Made by a program: the position numbers and the translations under genes. The notes under the pieces are model-generated. The model was not told the origin of the DNA. It saw only the letters and a program-made list of their open reading frames with translations, and did no database searches. DNA of 64,000 nucleotides, from assembly GCA_900074745.1 (NCBI GenBank), contig LT598463.1, positions 131,926-195,925 on the forward strand, given 5' to 3'. The DNA comes from Lachancea mirantina. Its lineage: Eukaryota; Ascomycota; Saccharomycetes; Saccharomycetales; Saccharomycetaceae. Below are positions 37,949-46,902 of the stretch, piece by piece. The first letter of the stretch is position 1. Every line of letters begins with the position of its first letter.

Positions 37949-38850
37949 ATGGGTAAAAGAGCCAGACCAGCAGAGGGACAGAAGTCCAGAAAGAAGGTAT
38001 GTTAAGAAATTGGGTTGATTCGAGTGTTCAATCTTTGTTTTTGGGACTAAATAACCAACACATATCATTCTAAAAGTATAAAATCGCCAACGGCATTTTA
38101 GAACCATGTGTATCCGGAATTTATGCTACATGTGCTCGTAAGCATGAAAAACAAGCTGCGCAGGAATTGGGACAATTGTTTCAAGACAAAGTTGACGAAT
38201 TGTACTGTAACGACCTTGCTGAGAGCCAAGATACCGCTGAAGACAATGCAGAACTTTCAGTAGAAGATCAAATTAAGAAAGAACTACAGGAACTTAAAAG
38301 TGTACCGCGTGATGGTCAGAAAGCCAAGAAAGAAGTTCTGAAGTTCATTGATCTCAATTGCGAATGCGTTGTTTTTTGCAAAACCCGTCAGCCTGTTCAG
38401 CCGGCAGATTTCGTTCATGAACTGATGCAAGATTTTGCAAATCCCAATAATATGCAAAAGCGTACTAGGTATGTGCAGAAACTCACACCAGTAACATTTT
38501 CGACAAGTGCTTCGATGGTGGAATTAACCAAGCTTGCAGAACAAGTCTTGAAGTCGCATTTCCACGTTGAAGGTGTCACCCCGCTGAAATTCGCAGTTGA
38601 AGTGACTAGAAGGAACTTCAACACCATTGAAAAAATGGATATCATCAAGGAAGTTGCCCGGGTTGTAGGTAAAGGAGGCCAACTGGGTCATACCGTTGAT
38701 CTCAAAGAATACGACAAACTTATACTTGTCGAGTGCTTTAAGAACAATATTGGTATGTCGGTGGTCGATAGCGACTACCGTACCAAATACAAGCGCTACA
38801 ACGTGCAGCAAATCTACGAAGCGAAATTCAAGGAAAGAGAGGCGGTCTAA
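37949..38850 (+). CDS. TAN1: Tan1, tRNA N4-acetylcytidine cofactor, with an intron
   Basis: Tan1 is the THUMP-domain adaptor that presents tRNA-Ser and tRNA-Leu to the acetyltransferase Kre33 for ac4C12. The gene has exons 37949-37996 (16 codons, ending in Arg-Lys-Lys) and 38077-38850. The 80-base intron (37997-38076) starts with GTATGT and ends in TAAAAG, with an ACTAAAT branch-like site. Splicing joins the basic N-terminus to YKIANGILEPCVSGIYATC, which aligns with the start of S. cerevisiae Tan1, also intron-containing. The 273-residue product (yeast 289) has the conserved FAVEVTRRNFNTIE and the THUMP end VDLKEYDKLILVECF. Confidence 0.93.
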
Positions 38851-38896
38851 TCAATATATATGTATATATATATATATTTGTCTATTTTACCGACTG
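38851..38896. terminator. Shared 3' region of convergent TAN1 and EMC4, TA-rich
   Basis: Only 46 bases separate the two stop codons. They contain an alternating TA run (about 38854-38876). TATATA-type sequence is a known yeast 3'-end efficiency element and reads the same on both strands, so it could serve both genes. Confidence 0.5.
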
Positions 38897-39475
38897 TCAA
38901 AATGCATACGAATTAGAAGCAAAACTAGCCGGTTTTTCTAAGAACAGCCAGTCGCTTCTGGTATTAGGAATTAATCCCATGCTGTTCAATTTGTGCACGC
39001 CAATAGCCATGAGCAAACCTTGAAAAAGCACGAACGCCATCATCGGGAGCATAATCTCATTTTTCACTTCAGAATTGCTCAAGACCGGCTTGAACGTGCG
39101 TCTGATGTTAACGACGCTTTTCACGGGGTTCGAAATGAGCATAAGTGCTGTCATGATGGAGATAATTTGAAGCGAAGAACCAGACATGTAAGACATTACC
39201 ATGTTCAATGGAATCGATTTCGCTGGTTGCAACGAGATTTGCCAAGCTTTCTGTACGGCAATACCGTTCAAATCTTTGGCTTTCACGGAATCTTGTTTAG
39301 TAGCCGATTTTGCAGTTTTACTACCATTATTGGCCTGTTTGAAACTAGGTGGAGATGGCAGCGAATTGTCAAATTTGGTGTCTATCGTTTGGGCAAGCTT
39401 ATCATTAATAAGATTTTCTGTCCAGTTTGGAAGAGTTGCTGACGTCGTGTCGGTCGTATAGCCGCTTTTCATCAT
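38897..39475 (-). CDS. EMC4: ER membrane complex subunit Emc4
   Basis: Emc4 is a core membrane subunit of the EMC insertase of the endoplasmic reticulum. The family-defining block KAWQISLQPAKSIPLN followed by MSYMSGSSLQIISIM is present and leads into two hydrophobic segments. The C-terminus keeps the LNSMGLIPNTRSDWL motif. The product is 192 residues from the ATG at 39475 (another ATG follows at once at 39472), like S. cerevisiae Emc4 (190). The frame is open for 19 codons further upstream but without ATG. It is in the YGL231C position. Confidence 0.94.
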   Translation of the reverse strand: MMKSGYTTDTTSATLPNWTENLINDKLAQTIDTKFDNSLPSPPSFKQANNGSKTAKSATKQDSVKAKDLNGIAVQKAWQISLQPAKSIPLNMVMSYMSGSSLQIISIMTALMLISNPVKSVVNIRRTFKPVLSNSEVKNEIMLPMMAFVLFQGLLMAIGVHKLNSMGLIPNTRSDWLFLEKPASFASNSYAF

Positions 39476-39675
39476 GTCTTGTGGATAGTTAATGAATTTG
39501 TTGAGAGATGATTTCTTGATTTTTAATTTCAATTTACTAAAGAACTAGTTTATACTCGACATTATATCAATGTGGAAAAGGGACGGTCAAGCGCAGAACC
39601 AGGATCATTGAAAACTGGACTGGTCCTAATTAACGAAAATGTAGTCTATATCGAATTTTTTTTGATAAGACGAAA

Positions 39676-40107
39676 CTACCTCAATGCGCTTAAAAACAAT
39701 TCGTAGTCTATAATGTCATCTGGTATTAATTCATTGGTATAACGTATACCTTCCTGAACCACATTCTTCTTGATTCTGCGCGGAATCCCAACTGTGATGA
39801 AAACCGCCAATATGATAAATTGGGTGATAATCAACATTATAGATGTGATTTGAACACCCGTAACTACAGCACGCACTTTAGCGTTTTCTGCGTTAACAAG
39901 CTTTGAAGCGAAACAGACCAATGTAATAGAATAAAATTTCTGTTTTAATTGGCTTAAAATCTGTTCTACTACTAAAAAAGGCTTGGATGACGTCTTCGGT
40001 TCAGTATCTAATTTGGCAGGTTTTTCTTCTCTTATCGAACACTGAGGATCTAAATTTAAAGAAGTGGCTGAAAAGGTTGGCAAACCGCCTTGCTTGGATA
40101 TTGTCAT
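39676..40107 (-). CDS. Small membrane protein, YGL230C-like
   Basis: This 143-residue protein has one clear hydrophobic segment (about 82-107), preceded by a Ser/Lys-rich region and followed by a basic GIPRRIKK stretch and an acidic C-terminus. S. cerevisiae YGL230C (147 residues) has the same size, position and strand between EMC4 and SAP4. I assign homology mostly by synteny and topology, since the family is poorly conserved and of unknown function. The basic flank after the membrane segment suggests a cytosolic C-terminus. Confidence 0.7.
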   Translation of the reverse strand: MTISKQGGLPTFSATSLNLDPQCSIREEKPAKLDTEPKTSSKPFLVVEQILSQLKQKFYSITLVCFASKLVNAENAKVRAVVTGVQITSIMLIITQFIILAVFITVGIPRRIKKNVVQEGIRYTNELIPDDIIDYELFLSALR

Positions 40108-40406
40108 TAGTTGGTCAGGTTGCGATGTAATTGTGAGCTACTTTGTCGCCAAACGCTAAGATTGCCATCAGACATTATATGAACCCTAAATGAGGCTAGT
40201 TGCTTATGGAAAGGCCTCTAATATTTAAGCGTAATGCCGTGAATACTTAGAAACGCGCGAAACATGATGTCCTTTTAGGGCGGCGAAACTCATTACAGTA
40301 CACTGGTATATTTAGAAAAGTCTTGTATATCGAAAACAAGTTGGTGAAAAATTAAGACACTGCGGCACTTCGGCACCTTTCCCTGTTACCAACCGTCCCT
40401 ACCACA

Positions 40407-41153
40407 ATGCAGGTCAATCCTGAAGTAGTGACTACCGGTTCCAATTCTGCTCTGCCCAGAAACAAGCTACTGATAGCCTTTAGCGCAGATTTCTCTCGTA
40501 AAGATGAGCTTCTAGCTAAAGTATTTGGACAAGAAATTTCGCACTCGTCGCGCATTGTGCGAAAATATTGCTGGAGAACTAAGTATTACTCTGTTCAGCT
40601 TGATATATACATAGATGAGCTAGAGAACTTAAGCAATTGGTGCGACGAGCTTATGAGCCCGGAATTCCAAGATCTGAGGGATGTTTTGGCTGGTATAATA
40701 GTGGTTGGGTCAAAATTTGATCCCGATTCACACCGAGCACTCCATCAGTTGTCCAAATGTCTGGACGAAAGTATGGAATATTTTGGCATTTTGTTGACGA
40801 GCGAGGCTCGTCGAAGCGATGAAGACGAAATGGTGGGCAGTTTCGAGCTCATCCATTGCGATGAAAATGAGTCTAATGAATATAACGAAAGCCTAGGAAT
40901 CGGACGTGTAAAAGAAGTTATCGACACGCATAATTGGGACGCAGATATTATGCAAATGAAGCAAGCGAAGCAAGCGAAGCAGGCGTCAGCTGTAGAAGAA
41001 ATTGATTGTAAGTTGCCCAGCCAAGGATTCTCCCTGGAAGAATTAATGCACAAACTTGAAGAGGCGAGAACCAATTACCAACAAATGTCGTCCGGTCCAG
41101 AAGCGAGCCAATTCGCAGAAGATATTTCGGAGCAGTTGAGTAGATGCATATAA
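40407..41153 (+). CDS. IRC6: Irc6, clathrin-coat regulator (p34-like)
   Basis: Irc6 is the yeast member of the alpha/gamma-adaptin-binding p34 family. It acts on AP-1 and Ypt/Rab-linked clathrin traffic, and its deletion raises Rad52 foci. The 248-residue product (yeast 237) has an N-terminal G-protein-like fold and a C-terminal helix with GFSLEELMHKLEEARTNYQQ, typical of the family. Three near-identical nine-base repeats (40959-40985) encode KQA units just before this helix. The gene is convergent with KEG1, with only two bases between the stops. It is the YFR043C equivalent. Confidence 0.88.
   Translation: MQVNPEVVTTGSNSALPRNKLLIAFSADFSRKDELLAKVFGQEISHSSRIVRKYCWRTKYYSVQLDIYIDELENLSNWCDELMSPEFQDLRDVLAGIIVVGSKFDPDSHRALHQLSKCLDESMEYFGILLTSEARRSDEDEMVGSFELIHCDENESNEYNESLGIGRVKEVIDTHNWDADIMQMKQAKQAKQASAVEEIDCKLPSQGFSLEELMHKLEEARTNYQQMSSGPEASQFAEDISEQLSRCI
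40959..40985 (+). repeat. Three tandem 9-base units inside IRC6
   Basis: AAGCAAGCG occurs twice, followed by the one-mismatch copy AAGCAGGCG. They encode KQAKQAKQA in a linker, so copy number could vary between strains without breaking the frame. Confidence 0.8.
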
Positions 41154-41155
41154 GA

Positions 41156-41809
41156 TCAAAGCAGTGCAATTTGCTTTCTGTAGGCATGTAAAGCCATCGG
41201 AATGAACGCTATCAGAATGAGCTTGTTGATCAGCTCAGAATACTGATACGAGTGGAAATTGGGTGTTTGTAGGTTCAAAAGTAAGAGGTAAAATTCACAC
41301 AGGTATAGGACCGGTTGTAAAGCGATCGAGTCAATTTTCCACCACATCGATTTTCTAGATCTGTTCACCGGTTTGAACAACCTAGACCAATTGCAATAAG
41401 CCTGCGTCAAAGAAAGCGCAATTATGAATAAACTATAGCTACGACTTTTCAAAACGGGTGCATGCTCGTAATCGTCGTGGAAATGTAGTGTTGCAACGAA
41501 ATACAGGTAATTGACATTCTTCAGCACTGTTCTACCCTGAACTCTCTTCACACCATAATGCTTCAAGTTCCAAAATAGCTCTCCAGTGGCAGAATATACC
41601 ATCACGTAGCATAAAAATTCATGAATTCCACCCGCTAAGAATTTTGATCCAACCAACGGGTATAGAGCTAGCCATCGGGCCAACAACGCAGAGTACACGA
41701 AGCCCGATGATAGTCTGAAGTATTGATATGATCTGGAAGCAATTTTCGAGGCTGTTAGGCTGATCTCATTGGTCGGGGAAGACGGTTTTCTTTGCTGTCT
41801 GGGGACCAT
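41156..41809 (-). CDS. KEG1: Keg1, ER protein for beta-1,6-glucan synthesis
   Basis: Keg1 is an essential ER membrane protein that binds Kre6 and is needed for cell-wall beta-1,6-glucan. The 217-residue product (yeast 200) has about four hydrophobic segments, including FVYSALLARWLALYPLVG and the C-terminal LINKLILIAFIPMALHAY. The conserved GGIHEFLCYVMVYSATGE lies between them. Strand and place match YFR042W, which neighbours ERJ5 in S. cerevisiae. It is divergent from ERJ5 over 137 bases and nearly touches IRC6 at its 3' end. Confidence 0.92.
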   Translation of the reverse strand: MVPRQQRKPSSPTNEISLTASKIASRSYQYFRLSSGFVYSALLARWLALYPLVGSKFLAGGIHEFLCYVMVYSATGELFWNLKHYGVKRVQGRTVLKNVNYLYFVATLHFHDDYEHAPVLKSRSYSLFIIALSLTQAYCNWSRLFKPVNRSRKSMWWKIDSIALQPVLYLCEFYLLLLNLQTPNFHSYQYSELINKLILIAFIPMALHAYRKQIALL

Positions 41810-41946
41810 CTTGAAGCTCTGCCTCGGTCTGTCTTGTAGCGGTGGTGATGGTCTTGAAATTTTCCAGCTTTAGGAATCAACTTTCATTAACGCAGCAGAG
41901 AAGTGAAAAATCTCGAACAATTTTTACAAAACATTCGAAACCTGAC

Positions 41947-42789
41947 ATGTCAAGTGGCATATGGAGGTTCATTGCTTGCTTTTTCTTGGGATTGGCCACT
42001 TTGGCTTATTGTTTTTCGCCCGACGAAATTGAGATATTTCAGCTTCAACAAGAGATCAAGAAAGCTTATGGGGACGAAGTTGACTTCTACAAGTTTCTGA
42101 AGCTGCCCAAGCTCAAGGACTCTTCTGCTTTAGAAATTAAGAAAAACCTTAAGAGATTGTCCAAAAAGTATCATCCTGACAAGAACAAGAAGTACAGGAA
42201 ATTGTATGAGAGATTAAATCTTGTATCGAAGATTCTGAGTGACGATTCTCGTAGAAAAACGTACGATTACTACTTGAAATATGGGTTCCCTAATTACAAT
42301 TTCAAGAAAGGCGGGTTTTATTTTACGCGTGTGCAACCTACTACTTGGTTTCTGATTCTTTTCGTCTACGTCGCAGCTGGCCTTATACATTACGTGCTTC
42401 TCAAATTACAAAACGACGGCAACAAAACGCGTATTGGCAGATTTATAAGGCAAGTGAAAGCGCAGGACACGACAAATGGGCTGGGTGAATGCAATTTGAT
42501 ATTTAAAGAATCAGAGGTCGATGAGGGCAAGAAGATTCTGGTCAAAATGGGTGACGTTTACGCTGTGCAACCTGACGGGTCCGAGGCCCTCATTACCGTT
42601 GAAGGTATCAAGAATCCTTCAATTAGAGACTCATGTCTCGTCAAATTACCCGTTTGGCTTTGGAATTTCACAATTGGACGACTGTTTCAAGCCAATAAAT
42701 CTTCAGCTGATGAGAATGAAGTAAAGCCCGAACAGGGGAAAAGGACAAAGCGAGCTCAGTCAACGGAAGCAAAACCCAAATCGAGCTGA
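41947..42789 (+). CDS. ERJ5: Erj5, ER lumenal J-domain co-chaperone
   Basis: Erj5 is a type I ER membrane protein with a lumenal J-domain that helps folding with Kar2. From the ATG at 41947 the 280-residue product starts with a signal peptide (IACFFLGLATLAYC). The J-domain follows with YKFLKLPKL and the HPD motif at 76-78. A membrane segment lies at about 133-155 (WFLILFVYVAAGLIHYVLL), followed by a cytosolic tail. S. cerevisiae Erj5 (295) starts at the same place. Another in-frame ATG at 41848 would add 33 residues and bury the signal peptide, so it is less likely. It is the YFR041C equivalent. Confidence 0.92.
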   Translation: MSSGIWRFIACFFLGLATLAYCFSPDEIEIFQLQQEIKKAYGDEVDFYKFLKLPKLKDSSALEIKKNLKRLSKKYHPDKNKKYRKLYERLNLVSKILSDDSRRKTYDYYLKYGFPNYNFKKGGFYFTRVQPTTWFLILFVYVAAGLIHYVLLKLQNDGNKTRIGRFIRQVKAQDTTNGLGECNLIFKESEVDEGKKILVKMGDVYAVQPDGSEALITVEGIKNPSIRDSCLVKLPVWLWNFTIGRLFQANKSSADENEVKPEQGKRTKRAQSTEAKPKSS

Positions 42790-42935
42790 GTTGCACGCGT
42801 GTAACTAAAAGATATATTTAAAATCATTAGACGTGTATTTATTATATACATTCGTGCGTAAATCATAAACTTAATTGGTGATTGAGACATTGATTGGGGT
42901 CATGCATCCTTTTCTTCATCAAATCCAATCTTTCC

Positions 42936-45422
42936 TCATGTCTCCTCATCTCCAGATACTCTATCATTATGGTCATTAATCGAGGGCCGCGTTTGTGCGG
43001 TATCTTCTGGTGACATGCCGAGTAGAATAACGCCTTTCTCTTTATTTTTTCGATCGACCTCCTGGCGTGATCTTTCTATGAGTTTTTGTCTTAACTTTTG
43101 ATGCAGGTCTGCCTGCGTCGAAAATTCAGGTTCAGACGCGTTACCTATGCTGTTGACATTTATCAGAGAGCCCCCGTTTGAGCTCATTCCTTCCGAACTT
43201 TCGCTTGGTGCTTTCCGTTGACGAGAATTCTCGTCATCCTCCATGTAATCCGTCCCACCTAAAATCTTTGAGTACATTATCCTAGTGTCGTTGAGAACGT
43301 CCTCGGCATAAAAGGTCCAGTCTTCATCTAGGAGGGCTCTCTGTATGTCAGGTGAAATGAGTTCCACCTTGTACACTTTCGAGAATTTTACAATTTCTTC
43401 CGCGATTAGAACCAAATGACCCATGAATCCCAAGCTTGTGTTATATTTTTCGAAAAAGGAATATGATTCTCGGTAGCCTTCTAATATCAAGTTATGCGTG
43501 ATATTGAAAGGGTTCGGTAGCCTCCTTGGATCGTTCATAAATTTATTTGAACCCTCGCCGTTGAACAAGGAATAGACGAGAAATGAATTGTAGGAAAAAT
43601 CCATCCGACCGTTAAAGATCTGTTGTATTACATCAAAGATGACATTATGCCAGAAATTATTCCACGGGTATTGCAGAAATAAGCTGACGACCTTGGGCAA
43701 AACTTCAACATCATATAATTTGATCTTGAAAAGATCCCCTATTGTTGGGTTTATCCTCAATTTCCTGTTTTGGTCAGCATTGACATAAGGTATCTCAAAA
43801 GTTTCATCCAGATCCTCAACGTCAATCCCCTCCATTTCAGTGGGATTCTTCTTAGGAGTTCCGTCATCTTGTATTTCGAGCTCCGATAAAGCATCTCGTA
43901 ATTGTGCTTCAACCTGAACTCTACATTCATTACGTTCTTTCATTATCCTCTCGGCCTTTTTCGAATTCAAAAGACCCATGTTCGAACAATGAAGTAGCTC
44001 TGCAAACAACTCAACCACCTTGAACCGCTCGAACCCAAGTGGTTTGAATTTTTGTCCGAGTTGATTTTCTATCACTGGTATGGTATTGTCCTCCTCGATA
44101 TCCACAAGTACCTGATAAAGAAGTGGAACGCCTGTGCTGAAGACTTTGAGCAGCTCGCCCAAATATATTGGGTCTCTGACAGAAGGTGGATGCGAATCGA
44201 GAGTGGTTGTTAAAAGGTTAACTTGGTCGTAGTCTGAATTGTTCTTGCGAATGAGTTCTATAACAACCGATACTGCCGTTATGAGCGCGTCGCCCCTTTT
44301 TTTGACTATGGCGTCCAGCAAATATTTGACGCATGGTTCAGAAGCCAGATGCCTTGTCAAGGAATTCGGACCGATTGACATTTCGTCTAATGGCGCATTG
44401 GCAGATATAGCAATCAAAACTTTTAAAAAATCGCCGGCGCACGCTTGGATATCAGGTGAATACTTGTCATTGTCCAGGTGTTGTAGAAGTCGGTCGATAA
44501 GCTTCTGTTCATGTACGAGTTCGATCATGCCAGATGGAGACTCTTGCTTATCCGTTGATATGATTTTCAAGAAGAAGTCCATCAAGACGGATAATTCAAT
44601 GTGGCTGAGCATGTCTTGGACCAAAGTTTCGCGGGTTCTGATGAAATTCAGATATTGGTCCTGTCTTGTAGCCAGCAAATTCTGATTTATCTTAAGAAAT
44701 ATGGGGATCAGTGGAGATTTCTCTGAAGAAAAATGCGGGTGGTACATTATGGACCACATTTTGTTCAAATATTGCACGTTTTTGACCACTGACTCTGATA
44801 TAAGCCATATGTCGAGTGCGAAAATTTCTGATATGATGGTGGCCTTGTTTAGATTGGGCGATTGCTTGCTGTCATCCTCATCCAGGTTGGGAACTATCGT
44901 GTCGTCGTCATAATCATCTCGGAAATCGTTGTTAGCGTCTCTCGTTTCGTCGTTTCCTAGGCCAATGGCCTGCGTGTCCGTACCTGTAGCGGGTGGCAAG
45001 GGAATCACGTTGCCGTCCATGGCGTCGTCGATGTTGTCGATACACTTCATGAGCTGGTCGATGAGATATTCGATGTTTTGTACTTTGGCGTTTTCTCCAT
45101 TGTAAAAGTACCCAAAACATATGAAATCGAGTAAAGTGTTGTTCTGTCTCGTGAGCTCGTTCAGAAGCTCGGACTCTTTCAGGATATTATCAATGTAGCA
45201 ACTATTCAGCGACTGTGTAGTTAGGTTTTGGGACTCGGGGGACGACATGGAAGACGTCTGGACGTCGCTAACTTCTTCTGGCTCTTCGGGGGTCAGGTCC
45301 GCATTCTCGGCCACATGGCCGCTTTCGTCTCGTTTTTCCAGCGCATGCAGTATATGGAAGTACTCCTCCAGAATTCTGTTGATATTTGAGTGGACATTCT
45401 GCCCGAAAGGCCAGAAAGACAT
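42936..45422 (-). CDS. SAP4/SAP155: SAP family, Sit4 phosphatase-associated protein
   Basis: SAP proteins bind and direct the PP6-type phosphatase Sit4 in TOR and cell-cycle control. The 828-residue product has the SAPS domain (about 200-720), with the conserved MSFWPFGQNVHSNINRILEEY at the N-terminus, LHCSNMGLLNSKKAERIM and DVIQQIFNGRMDFSYNSFLV. In S. cerevisiae the ohnologues SAP4 (YGL229C) and SAP155 (YFR040W) both correspond to it, and this locus is exactly where the two blocks meet. It is the single pre-duplication gene. The termini are acidic and probably disordered. Confidence 0.93.
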   Translation of the reverse strand: MSFWPFGQNVHSNINRILEEYFHILHALEKRDESGHVAENADLTPEEPEEVSDVQTSSMSSPESQNLTTQSLNSCYIDNILKESELLNELTRQNNTLLDFICFGYFYNGENAKVQNIEYLIDQLMKCIDNIDDAMDGNVIPLPPATGTDTQAIGLGNDETRDANNDFRDDYDDDTIVPNLDEDDSKQSPNLNKATIISEIFALDIWLISESVVKNVQYLNKMWSIMYHPHFSSEKSPLIPIFLKINQNLLATRQDQYLNFIRTRETLVQDMLSHIELSVLMDFFLKIISTDKQESPSGMIELVHEQKLIDRLLQHLDNDKYSPDIQACAGDFLKVLIAISANAPLDEMSIGPNSLTRHLASEPCVKYLLDAIVKKRGDALITAVSVVIELIRKNNSDYDQVNLLTTTLDSHPPSVRDPIYLGELLKVFSTGVPLLYQVLVDIEEDNTIPVIENQLGQKFKPLGFERFKVVELFAELLHCSNMGLLNSKKAERIMKERNECRVQVEAQLRDALSELEIQDDGTPKKNPTEMEGIDVEDLDETFEIPYVNADQNRKLRINPTIGDLFKIKLYDVEVLPKVVSLFLQYPWNNFWHNVIFDVIQQIFNGRMDFSYNSFLVYSLFNGEGSNKFMNDPRRLPNPFNITHNLILEGYRESYSFFEKYNTSLGFMGHLVLIAEEIVKFSKVYKVELISPDIQRALLDEDWTFYAEDVLNDTRIMYSKILGGTDYMEDDENSRQRKAPSESSEGMSSNGGSLINVNSIGNASEPEFSTQADLHQKLRQKLIERSRQEVDRKNKEKGVILLGMSPEDTAQTRPSINDHNDRVSGDEET

Positions 45423-46902
45423 GCTTTTACCCTGGTCGAATTACCTTTCAACTGCTAATATGACAAGGTTTCCTGGGAAAAGTTTTGAGAGTGACAGTTA
45501 GTTGTCTTTCTAAAAGGTCACGTGCTTTTGTATCACTGATTTAAAAGCCCAATGGGAACATTTCCGACGTATAAACACCTATTGAGCAGGGTTAAAAAAG
45601 TTTCCCATTTGTAAAACCTATTCTGACTGGTAGTCACATTGATGAGGTGATTGAGCAACTCAAGGTTCTCCTGTCTTCTGGCGGCTTTGTTTTTCCTTTT
45701 TATACTTCACATCAAGTGACTGTCATCTTTTAATTTCGACATGGTGAAAAATGAAGGACAACGAAAGTGTTTTCCTCGTAGAAATCAAGAGAGCAAAGGC
45801 TTTGGGGCAGCTTTAGGTAATTTAAGTGGTCGTATTTACGGGTAATTGTATATTCATTCGAAAATTAACTTCTCAAAGTCGTTTTCTAGCCGAAAACAAT
45901 TGACTTCGCCAAAGCGGTTTCTGGAACTGATAGAAAATCCCAATGTTCATCCTGCGTTTTGTAATGCTTCGCATGATCTTTCTCCCAGGATCTTTGCGCT
46001 ATGGGTGTCCTGGCTCTAACATAGAACGTCTTCCTAGGCTCTCCATGGCAGGTTGGAAAAAACGTTCGTCGTAGTGTCAACCGTAAGTATGAAGCCGCTA
46101 TCAATCAAAACACGGAACGCTTGAACCTGAAAGGAAAGGGAAGCAGGAAACTAAGTGAGAACTACGTAACAATATTAGTGGTGTTTATTTTCCGTTTCCT
46201 TGTTGGACGCAAAGTCTTTCAGACTACGTCACTGTAGTTTGTTCACATATTATCGCCATATTTCTCAGGATCTTTTTCTCTTCATCCGGCACTCCTTCGA
46301 GCAACTGCTAAATAATAAAGTGAATACAAAAGACTGTAAGCAGCCGTCACCAAGAAACAACGTCAGCTACCAAAATTGAATTAAAATTGCACGGAAATTC
46401 CTCTACTGCCAGAACTTCATCAAACAATAAGAACTCCTCAAACGCCCATGTTTAGCCTCCAAAAAGAGCAGAATGTTCGGATAAAGAAGAACTGTGTTCC
46501 ATTTCAAGTTCATTTTAATTCGCTTGAATATAATAAACGACTTCCTCTGAAATCCTTGAAACATATTGAAGGTGACCACCTTTACATCGTTCACCTGCTT
46601 CATGATGTACGAATATGTCATTATCAAAACACAGCTATCATCAAAAAAAAAATGTATCCCTGCAACGGGGTCATCGGTCTAAAAGGCAGGTATAAGTGGC
46701 TAACATTGATCATTAGATTTGCATTGGATTTTCGGTTATAGCTTTTCTTTACTTATTCGATCTTGAAGGCTCTGTTTTACAGTCCCTACCGAGTCTTTAC
46801 TAAACGAAAGACATTGATTAAGGCATTGCTCTTGTTCAGTTCACTTTTTGATTCAAGTAGCCTACATCTTTAGAGCCTATAACATCACAAGTTTCGTTAG
46901 CC
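45423..46902. other. 1.5-kb intergenic region SAP-SHE10, no clear gene
   Basis: The left edge has GTCACGTG (45517-45524), 95 bases before the SAP start, and a Reb1-like TTACCCG on the minus strand at 45839-45845. On the minus strand several short protein-like open stretches occur (45886-46101, 46037-46126 and 46227-46304). Two of them follow a pyrimidine-rich CAG that would suit a splice acceptor. On the plus strand a 97-codon frame starts with ATG at 46448. None matches a protein I know, and I cannot assemble a convincing gene. No tRNA or other RNA gene is seen. Confidence 0.35.
45517..45524 (-). promoter_or_regulatory. GTCACGTG E-box upstream of the SAP gene
   Basis: This RTCACGTG-type site lies 95 bases before the SAP gene start. 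There is no AT-rich block or CDEIII beside it, so it is a promoter element candidate rather than part of a centromere. Confidence 0.4.

Noticed and set aside
45517-45640. Centromere suggested by GTCACGTG (CDEI)
   Set aside because: No long AT-only CDEII and no CDEIII core with CCG follow in either direction. The other CACGTG sites also fail.
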